Positions 1 through 4,880 of a DNA stretch of 6,300 bases are shown piece by piece. The stretch comes from Deltaproteobacteria bacterium ADurb.Bin026. Lineage in GTDB: Bacteria > Desulfobacterota > Syntrophorhabdia > Syntrophorhabdales > Syntrophorhabdaceae. How positions within the stretch are numbered: the stretch's first letter is position 1; each line of letters begins with the position of its first letter. A program made the position numbers and the translations under genes. The notes beneath the pieces are model-generated. The model saw only the letters and a program-made list of their open reading frames with translations. It was not told the origin of the DNA and did no database searches. Location of the stretch: assembly GCA_002071245.1 (NCBI GenBank), contig MWEV01000074.1, positions 1-6,300 of the forward strand, given 5' to 3'.

Positions 1-22
1 ATAGATATAGATATGGATTGTG

Positions 23-41
23 ATTTGATTGTTAATCAAAT
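23..41. repeat. 8-bp perfect inverted repeat upstream of the malic enzyme gene
   Basis: ATTTGATT (23-30) and AATCAAAT (34-41) are perfect inverted copies separated by GTT. The core TTGAT-N5-ATCAA resembles an FNR/CRP-family box (FNR consensus TTGAT-N4-ATCAA) but has one extra central base. It lies about 90 bases upstream of the likely transcription start near 124. It could be a regulator site, or a weak hairpin belonging to whatever precedes the window. There is no strong T-run after it, so a terminator is less likely. The repeat itself is certain; its function is not. Confidence 0.5.
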
Positions 42-88
42 GTTTTATATGAAAATATTCATTAATCACTGAAATTTAATATTTTCTT

Positions 89-117
89 TTGAATTTATCT
101 TTTTTTATTTATAAAAT
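89..117 (+). promoter_or_regulatory. Candidate sigma70 promoter of the malic enzyme gene
   Basis: TTGAAT at 89-94 and TAAAAT at 112-117 are separated by exactly 17 bases, each close to the consensus (TTGACA / TATAAT). Transcription would start near 124 and give a leader of about 40 bases before the ATG at 164. The surrounding DNA is very AT-rich, so chance matches are possible, but spacing and position are both right. Confidence 0.5.
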
Positions 118-146
118 GATTTGCAGGCATCTTTAATAAGACCATT

Positions 147-156
147 AAAGGAGGGG
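147..156 (+). promoter_or_regulatory. Strong ribosome binding site of the malic enzyme gene
   Basis: AAAGGAGGGG contains a full GGAGG core (150-154), 9 bases before the ATG at 164. It is the strongest Shine-Dalgarno site in the window, it fixes the start codon, and it suggests high expression. Confidence 0.85.
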
Positions 157-163
157 TATATTT

Positions 164-1513
164 ATGGTGGACACAAAAATAACAAAAGAAGAGTTAATTG
201 AGAAAGCAAAAAAACCGGCAAAAGATGCAATGAAGATGCACCCTTTCTACAGAGGAAAGATTGAAGTGGTGCCTAAGTGTGTTATCAGGGATATCAGGGA
301 TTTTGCAATATGGTATACCCCGGGTGTAGCAGAGCCTTGTATGGATATATTCCGGGATCAAGAGAAGGTGTTTCAGCACACAAACAAGGCAAACATGGTG
401 GGAATTGTAACGGATGGCACGAGGGTGCTTGGTTTGGGAAATATCGGCCCGATGGCAGGGTTGCCTGTGATGGAAGGAAAGGCATTACTGTTCAAATATC
501 TTGGAGGAGTTGATGCATTCCCCATCTGTCTTGATACAAACGACCCGGATGAAATTATTAAGACGGTTAAGATAATATCGCCGTCGTTTGGTGGTATAAA
601 TCTTGAGGATATCGAGAATCCTAAGTGTTTTTATGTGCTTGACAGACTGAGAAAAGAGGCTAATATACCAGTTTGGCATGATGACCAACAGGGAACAGCG
701 GCAGTTACCCTTGCAGGGTTGATTAATGCGCTTAAAGTTGTGAAAAAGAAGATTGAGGATGTAAAAATTACAATGATTGGCATAGGTGCTGCGAATGTTT
801 GTATTACAAAGATGATCATAAAAGCGGGCGCTGATCCGAAAAAATTCATTGTCGTTGACAGCAAAGGCATTTTGAGCAGGAAGAGAGATGATATAAAGCC
901 GACACATAAAGAAAAACTTGAATTTTGCAACATGACCAACGCTGAAAACAGGGATGGTGGTATAGAAGAGGCAATTAAAGGTCAGGATGTTGTTATTGCG
1001 CTTTCTAAGCCTGGACCTGATACGATACGAAAAGAATGGATTAGCCAAATGGCAGATAACGCTATTGTATTTGTCTGTGCAAATCCAATACCAGAGATAT
1101 GGCCATGGGAGGCAAAAGATGCAGGCGCAAGGGTAGTTGCTACTGGCAGAAGCGATTTTCCGAATCAGGTGAACAATTCTGTTGGCTTTCCTGCAATTTT
1201 CAGGGGTACACTGGATGTTATGGCACGCACCATTACGGATGAGATGTGTATAGCAGCCGCATATGAGCTTGCAAAGTGTGCCGAAGATAAGGGTTTGCAT
1301 GAAGATTATCTGCTTCCCACAATGGATGAATGGGAGGTATTTCCGAGAGAAGCGGTAGCAGTAGCAAAAAAGGCGATGGAGCAGGGTGTTGCAAGATTAA
1401 AATTCACAGACAAAGAACTGTTTCAGATGGCGGAAACAAAAATAAAGAGGGCAAGAGAAGAAGTGGCTATTCTAATGGATAAGGGTATCATTGAACCTTA
1501 TACGGAACAGTGA
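164..1513 (+). CDS. Malic enzyme (malate dehydrogenase, oxaloacetate-decarboxylating)
   Basis: This cytoplasmic enzyme catalyses oxidative decarboxylation of L-malate to pyruvate and CO2 with NAD(P)+, or the reverse. The N-terminal malic domain (about residues 25-170) has YTPGVAEP at 51-58, DGTRVLGLGNIGP at 84-96, the EGKALLFK lysine region at 104-111, the metal-binding SFGGINLED at 141-149, and HDDQQGTA at 172-179. The NAD-binding domain (about 180-440) has the dinucleotide loop GIGAANV at 206-212, NPIPEI at 307-312 and TGRSDFPNQVNNSVGFP at 327-343. The third loop position is Asn, where most family members have Gly. An Asp (D232) at the end of the second strand fits NAD use, but cofactor choice cannot be settled from this. 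At 449 residues it is somewhat longer than the usual short bacterial form (about 390-430) and has no phosphotransacetylase domain. The start is fixed by an excellent ribosome binding site. The fumarase genes downstream supply or use its substrate. Family assignment is very secure. Confidence 0.95.
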   Translation: MVDTKITKEELIEKAKKPAKDAMKMHPFYRGKIEVVPKCVIRDIRDFAIWYTPGVAEPCMDIFRDQEKVFQHTNKANMVGIVTDGTRVLGLGNIGPMAGLPVMEGKALLFKYLGGVDAFPICLDTNDPDEIIKTVKIISPSFGGINLEDIENPKCFYVLDRLRKEANIPVWHDDQQGTAAVTLAGLINALKVVKKKIEDVKITMIGIGAANVCITKMIIKAGADPKKFIVVDSKGILSRKRDDIKPTHKEKLEFCNMTNAENRDGGIEEAIKGQDVVIALSKPGPDTIRKEWISQMADNAIVFVCANPIPEIWPWEAKDAGARVVATGRSDFPNQVNNSVGFPAIFRGTLDVMARTITDEMCIAAAYELAKCAEDKGLHEDYLLPTMDEWEVFPREAVAVAKKAMEQGVARLKFTDKELFQMAETKIKRAREEVAILMDKGIIEPYTEQ

Positions 1514-1616
1514 TAAGATGTGATAAAGCATCATCATATTGATTGGACGTTGGAGTTTAGAAACAAATCATAAACAGAAGAAGTTTGATCGTTTGAGTTA
1601 TGATATTTGGATGTGT

Positions 1617-1637
1617 TTAGGATTCGTGGATTAGGAT
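1617..1637 (+). repeat. TTAGGAT direct repeat, 14-base period
   Basis: TTAGGAT occurs at 1617-1623 and again at 1631-1637, with TCGTGGA between. The start-to-start distance of 14 bases is not a whole helical turn. The second copy overlaps where a -35 box for the TATAAT at 1654 would fall, so it could bind a regulator or be chance. Confidence 0.3.
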
Positions 1638-1659
1638 ATACTTGAACCAAGCATATAAT
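1631..1659 (+). promoter_or_regulatory. Weak candidate promoter before the fumarase genes
   Basis: TATAAT at 1654-1659 is a perfect -10 hexamer. The -35 at 17-base spacing is TTAGGA (1631-1636), which matches only three consensus positions. Transcription would begin near 1666, leaving only about 11 bases before the ATG at 1677 and cutting close to the ribosome binding site. It is either an activator-dependent promoter with a very short leader or a chance match. Confidence 0.25.
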
Positions 1660-1666
1660 CAAATGT

Positions 1667-1672
1667 GGGGTG
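1667..1672 (+). promoter_or_regulatory. Ribosome binding site that fixes the fumarase alpha start
   Basis: GGGGTG lies 4 bases before the ATG at 1677. An in-frame GTG at 1665 would add four residues (MGCV), but it has only an AT-rich, purine-poor stretch in front of it and would bury this site inside the gene. The ATG at 1677 is therefore preferred. Confidence 0.6.
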
Positions 1673-1676
1673 TGTT

Positions 1677-2516
1677 ATGAGAGAAATAGATGTAAATGAA
1701 ATAATTTCAGTTGTTGAGAAATTGTTTGTTGATGCGAATTACAATCTTTCTCAGAATGTTTTAGATATGTTGAAAAAGGCGTCAGAAAAAGAAGATTCTC
1801 CTGTTGGCAAAGATGTAATAAACGAGTTGATCGCTAATGCAAATCTTGCAAGAGAAGAACAGATTCCTATATGTCAGGATACGGGACTTGCCGTGACGTT
1901 TATTGAAATAGGTCAAGACGTTCACATCACAGGTGGCCTGCTAACCGAGGCAATAACCGAAGGTGTAAGAAGGGGTTATAAAAACGGATATCTAAGGAAA
2001 TCATGCTGTCACCCGTTTACAAGGAAAAACACAGGGGATAACACGCCCCCGATCATTCATACGAAAATTGTTCAAGGAGATCGATTAAAGATCATTGCTC
2101 TGCCGAAAGGCGGCGGGAGCGAGAACTATGGTGAGGTTAGAATGCTTGTTCCTTCGCAGGGTAAAGATGGCGTAAAATCGTTTGTACTCGACATGGTCAA
2201 CAAAGGGGGTCCGAACCCTTGCCCTCCGATTATTGTTGGCGTCGGCATTGGAGGTAACTTTGAATCATCTGCTCTGTTATCAAAAGAGGCATTGATGGTT
2301 CCCCTTGGTACAAGAAATGAAGACCCAGATATCGCTGTGCTCGAACTGGAGCTTATCGACGAAATAAATAAGACCGGAATTGGTCCACAGGGATATGGAG
2401 GTACAGTTACAACCCTTGATGTTCATGTAAAGATGCTACCATGCCATATTGCATCACTTCCTGTTGCTGTTAATATCCAGTGTCATGCGCACAGGATCAA
2501 GGAAGTGATAATCTGA
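1677..2516 (+). CDS. Class I fumarate hydratase, alpha subunit (4Fe-4S)
   Basis: This is the N-terminal-type subunit of the two-subunit, oxygen-sensitive fumarase that interconverts fumarate and L-malate in the cytoplasm. It has 279 residues, the normal size. Three cysteines lie in the contexts known to bind the 4Fe-4S cluster in this family: PICQDTG (C66), PNPCPP (C182) and IQCHAHR (C269, the counterpart of the SCSADR cysteine of E. coli FumA). Other family signatures are HPFTRKNTGDNTP at 112-124 (region around the substrate), PKGGGSEN at 143-150 and VGVGIGG at 187-193. The closest alternatives are the L(+)-tartrate dehydratase alpha chain and related hydrolyases, which share these motifs. 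A malic enzyme upstream and a matching beta subunit 50 bases downstream favour fumarase. The first four residues of a longer GTG-initiated reading are discounted because the ribosome binding site lies inside them. Confidence 0.93.
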   Translation: MREIDVNEIISVVEKLFVDANYNLSQNVLDMLKKASEKEDSPVGKDVINELIANANLAREEQIPICQDTGLAVTFIEIGQDVHITGGLLTEAITEGVRRGYKNGYLRKSCCHPFTRKNTGDNTPPIIHTKIVQGDRLKIIALPKGGGSENYGEVRMLVPSQGKDGVKSFVLDMVNKGGPNPCPPIIVGVGIGGNFESSALLSKEALMVPLGTRNEDPDIAVLELELIDEINKTGIGPQGYGGTVTTLDVHVKMLPCHIASLPVAVNIQCHAHRIKEVII

Positions 2517-2524
2517 CTCGAAAT

Positions 2525-2542
2525 GCGCAGGTGTGGGTGCGC
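2525..2542 (+). repeat. Small GC-rich hairpin between the two fumarase genes
   Basis: GCGCA (2525-2529) and TGCGC (2538-2542) can pair around an 8-base loop, GGTGTGGG. No T-run follows, so this is not a terminator. An intercistronic stem of this kind can affect mRNA stability or the relative output of two subunits; that role is inference. Confidence 0.35.
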
Positions 2543-2566
2543 TATAGATATAAAACGAGGTGAATT

Positions 2567-3118
2567 ATGGAAATCAAAAGGATCAAAACTCCTCTGGAAG
2601 ACTATGTTATTGAAGGGTTAAGGGCGGGGGAAAAGGTGTTTTTAAGTGGTTACATATTTACCGCAAGGGATGCAGCACATAAAAGATTTATAGATGCCCT
2701 CGAAAAGGGAGAAGAACTTCCTCTCGATATAAAAGGTCAAGTGATTTATTATTGTGGGCCGTCTCCTGCACCTCCTGGCAGGGTGATAGGAGCGTGTGGA
2801 CCTACTACGAGTTCGAGGATGGATGCCTATTCCCCGAAAATGCTTTCTTTAGGGTTAAAGGGTATGATAGGAAAAGGTAAAAGGTCTCAGATTGTAAGAG
2901 ATGCAATAAAAACACACAAGGCTGTATATTTTGGAGCAACCGGTGGAGCTGGAGCCCTTTTATCCAAGAGTGTGGTTTCTTCAAGGGCGATAGCCTATGA
3001 AGACCTTGGTCCAGAAGCGGTTGTAAGGCTTGAAGTAAAGGATATGCCCTTGTTTGTTATAAATGACATTTATGGGAATGACCTTTATGAAGAGGGTAAG
3101 AGACATTATAGAAAATAA
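2567..3118 (+). CDS. Class I fumarate hydratase, beta subunit
   Basis: This is the C-terminal-type subunit that completes the fumarase active site with the alpha chain. It has 183 residues, typical of the family. Signatures include TARDAAHKR at 32-40, YYCGPSPAPPGRVIGACGPTT at 61-81 leading into TTSSRMD at 80-86 (substrate-carboxylate binding region), GKGK at 102-105 and the segment EDLGPEAV at 145-152. The alpha chain carries all three cluster cysteines, so the beta chain need not bind iron. The start is supported by GAGGTGA at 2557-2563, a good Shine-Dalgarno site. The 50-base gap to the alpha gene indicates co-transcription and a 1:1 complex. Tartrate dehydratase beta chain is the main alternative and is less likely next to malic enzyme. 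Confidence 0.93.
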   Translation: MEIKRIKTPLEDYVIEGLRAGEKVFLSGYIFTARDAAHKRFIDALEKGEELPLDIKGQVIYYCGPSPAPPGRVIGACGPTTSSRMDAYSPKMLSLGLKGMIGKGKRSQIVRDAIKTHKAVYFGATGGAGALLSKSVVSSRAIAYEDLGPEAVVRLEVKDMPLFVINDIYGNDLYEEGKRHYRK

Positions 3119-3136
3119 AACCCCATATTTTATTTT
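3112..3136. repeat. 9-bp AT-only inverted repeat at the end of the fumarase beta gene
   Basis: AAAATAAAA (3112-3120) and TTTTATTTT (3128-3136) are perfect inverted copies around the loop CCCCATA. The beta-subunit stop codon (3116-3118) lies inside the left arm. All nine pairs are A-T, so the RNA stem is weak. The T-rich right arm and the further Ts at 3140-3144 could give inefficient termination. Its place between two functionally unrelated gene pairs makes a boundary role plausible. Confidence 0.35.
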
Positions 3137-3163
3137 GACTTTTTAGGACAAATATTTTAAAAG
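3135..3163 (+). promoter_or_regulatory. Candidate promoter of the inositol-lipid gene pair
   Basis: TTGACT (3135-3140, five of six consensus bases) and TAAAAG (3158-3163, four of six) are separated by 17 bases. Transcription would start near 3170, just before the ribosome binding site AGAGG at 3177-3181. The -35 box overlaps the last two Ts of the AT-rich inverted repeat. The inositol genes may thus be transcribed independently of the fumarase genes. Confidence 0.4.
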
Positions 3164-3186
3164 AAAAAAAATAAAAAGAGGTCAGG

Positions 3187-4278
3187 ATGGGAGAGATACG
3201 CATTGGTATCGTTGGCGTTGGTAATTGTGCGAGTTCGCTGATACAGGGTATTAGTTATTATTCAAAAAAGAAGGACGAAGTAATTGGCCTAATGCACTAT
3301 GAAATATGTGGCTATACGCCCAAAAACATAAAGGTGGTAGCTGCCTTCGATGTTGACAGAAGAAAGGTAGGAAGACCCGTAGAGGAGGCGATATTTGCTA
3401 ACCCAAACTGTACCAAGACAATTGAAAAAGATGTACCTGCTTCAGATGTTTTAGTCTCAATGGGGCATGTTCTTGATGGTATCTCTCCACATATGAAAAA
3501 TTATCCAGAGAATAGGACATTCGTTCTATCAGATAAAGAACCGGAAGATGTGATTTCAGTACTTAAAGAGAAAAACGTTGAAATATTGGTCAACTATTTG
3601 CCCGTTGGTTCAGAAGAGGCATCACGTTTTTATGCAAATTGCTGCCTGGAAAGCGGTGTTAGCCTTATAAACTGTATTCCAGTTTTTATAGCTTCTGATA
3701 AGGAATGGATTAAAAGGTTTGAAGAAAAGAATATTCCAATAGTGGGTGATGATGTTAAATCACAGATCGGTGCCACGATTATCCATAGATCGCTCGTAAA
3801 GTTATTTGATGACAGGGGTGTTAAGATTGACAGGACATATCAATTGAATACCGGAGGAAACACTGATTTTCTGAATATGCTCAATAGAGATAGGCTTGTT
3901 TCAAAGAAAATTTCAAAAACTGAGGCTGTTCAATCGTCGTTAAACATGCCCATGCTATCTGAGGATATTCATATAGGGCCGTCTGATTATGTACCCTGGC
4001 AAAACGACAATAAGGTATGTTTTATAAGAATAGAGGGCAGAATCTTTGGCGATGTGCCGATAAACCTTGAACTTAGACTTTCTGTAGAGGATTCTCCAAA
4101 TAGTGCGGGCTGTATGATTGATGCCATAAGGTGCTGCAAAGTTGCAAGAGATAGGGAGATAGGCGGGGTGTTGGAATCTATATCAGCCTACACAATGAAA
4201 CATCCCTTTAACCAGTTTCCTGACAACGAAGCAAGAGAAATGGTTGAGGCTTTCATAAGAGGCGAAAGGGAAAGATAG
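3187..4278 (+). CDS. Inositol-3-phosphate synthase (myo-inositol-1-phosphate synthase)
   Basis: This cytoplasmic NAD+-dependent enzyme isomerises D-glucose 6-phosphate to inositol 1-phosphate (also numbered 3-phosphate), the first step of inositol synthesis. It has 363 residues, matching the short prokaryotic form rather than the roughly 500-residue eukaryotic one. The Rossmann dinucleotide loop GIVGVGNCASS is at 7-17. The catalytic domain shows NYLPVGSE at 136-143, GDDVKSQIGAT at 187-197, NTGGNTDFLNM at 221-231, KISKTEA at 241-247, HIGPSDYVPW at 262-271 and LSVEDSPNSAG at 298-308. GDDVKSQ, NTGGNTDF and SKTEA are hallmark blocks around the substrate, with the family's conserved lysines. Ten cysteines are a high count for such a protein and fit an anaerobic cell. 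The start is supported by AGAGG 5 bases before the ATG. A phosphatidyltransferase begins 9 bases after the stop, linking the product to headgroup synthesis. Confidence 0.95.
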   Translation: MGEIRIGIVGVGNCASSLIQGISYYSKKKDEVIGLMHYEICGYTPKNIKVVAAFDVDRRKVGRPVEEAIFANPNCTKTIEKDVPASDVLVSMGHVLDGISPHMKNYPENRTFVLSDKEPEDVISVLKEKNVEILVNYLPVGSEEASRFYANCCLESGVSLINCIPVFIASDKEWIKRFEEKNIPIVGDDVKSQIGATIIHRSLVKLFDDRGVKIDRTYQLNTGGNTDFLNMLNRDRLVSKKISKTEAVQSSLNMPMLSEDIHIGPSDYVPWQNDNKVCFIRIEGRIFGDVPINLELRLSVEDSPNSAGCMIDAIRCCKVARDREIGGVLESISAYTMKHPFNQFPDNEAREMVEAFIRGERER

Positions 4279-4287
4279 GCATCGCAT

Positions 4288-4875
4288 GTGATTAGTGCAA
4301 AGATAGGCCATGCCCTTGACCCCTTTATCCTGAAGATTTACACCTTCTTTTTTAAAGGCTCAAAACTAAATCCAAACATATTTACCATTTGTGGTTTATT
4401 GTTTGGTATTGTTACATCTTTTCTTATAGCATTTAATCATTTGGTTGCTGCAGCCGTGTTCCTTTTTTTTACCGGTTTTTTTGATCTGATGGATGGTGCG
4501 ATAGCAAGAAGCACCAACAATGTTACGATATTTGGTGGTTTTTTAGATTCTGTTCTGGATAGATACACTGACCTTTTTTTGATGCTCGGGGTTTTTGTCT
4601 ATTTTTTGTTTTCCAAAGACACCTTCTATATGGTTGTAACTTTTTTCGCCACAATAGGTATCGCGATTATTCCTTATGTCAAGGCGAGGGCTGAGGCATC
4701 TTCAGTGAAATGCAATACAGGCGTGTTGGAAAGGCCGGAACGTTTGGTTCTGTTGTTTATTGGTTTGCTTTTTAATGTTTTACCGTATATTGTTTTAATA
4801 CTTGCCGTATTAACTCATGTCACTGTTATTCAGAGGATGCTTTTTGTAAGAAAGGCATTGATATCGAACCAATGA
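4288..4875 (+). CDS. CDP-alcohol phosphatidyltransferase, probable phosphatidylinositol phosphate synthase
   Basis: This integral membrane enzyme is predicted to transfer a phosphatidyl group from CDP-diacylglycerol to an alcohol. The full family motif DxxDGxxAR-x8-GxxxDxxxD is present with D66, D69, G70, R74, G83, D87 and D91; these aspartates bind the metals and activate the acceptor. About six hydrophobic helices are visible (around 31-48, 51-65, 94-108, 113-130, 152-163 and 165-177). The later segment KARAEA at 132-137 with GVLERPER at 145-152 resembles the inositol-phosphate-using branch (bacterial and archaeal PIP synthases). The inositol-phosphate synthase 9 bases upstream supports inositol 1-phosphate as acceptor. 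Alternatives are phosphatidylglycerophosphate synthase or, less likely because no cytidylyltransferase is present, di-inositol-phosphate synthase. The start is GTG with only a weak AGG (4277-4279) in the preceding stop codon, suggesting translation coupled to the upstream gene. Its end is 5 bases from the end of ispG on the other strand. Confidence 0.85.
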   Translation: MISAKIGHALDPFILKIYTFFFKGSKLNPNIFTICGLLFGIVTSFLIAFNHLVAAAVFLFFTGFFDLMDGAIARSTNNVTIFGGFLDSVLDRYTDLFLMLGVFVYFLFSKDTFYMVVTFFATIGIAIIPYVKARAEASSVKCNTGVLERPERLVLLFIGLLFNVLPYIVLILAVLTHVTVIQRMLFVRKALISNQ

Positions 4876-4880
4876 CTGTT

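Larger units (their letters stand above)
1514..1676. other. Non-coding gap between malic enzyme and fumarase genes
   Basis: These 163 bases hold no convincing gene. I see no strong GC hairpin followed by a T-run, so no terminator for the malic enzyme gene is evident and read-through into the fumarase genes is possible. The gap contains the direct repeat TTAGGAT (1617-1623 and 1631-1637) and a perfect TATAAT (1654-1659). It also carries an 11-mer, TAATCAAATGT (1656-1666), that occurs at 33-43 upstream of the malic enzyme gene. Confidence 0.6.

Noticed and set aside
631..939. A 102-codon - strand frame inside the malic enzyme gene
   Set aside because: It is another antisense shadow of the same gene. 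Its hydrophobic look comes from the reverse complement of Lys/Glu-rich codons.
485..1300. A 271-codon open frame on the - strand inside the malic enzyme gene
   Set aside because: It is wholly antisense to a clear malic enzyme. Its translation is Cys/Ile/Asn-rich with no recognisable domain, and it lacks a ribosome binding site.
1665..1676. Upstream GTG start for the fumarase alpha subunit
   Set aside because: It has no Shine-Dalgarno site, and it would place the evident GGGGTG site inside the coding sequence. The ATG at 1677 is better supported.
1514..1676. Riboswitch or small RNA in the 163-base gap
   Set aside because: I saw no long conserved stems, no recognisable riboswitch core and no terminator-like end; only short repeats and promoter-like hexamers.
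2525..2542. Hairpin between the fumarase genes as a terminator
   Set aside because: It has no T-run and sits between two obligate partner subunits, so termination there makes little sense.
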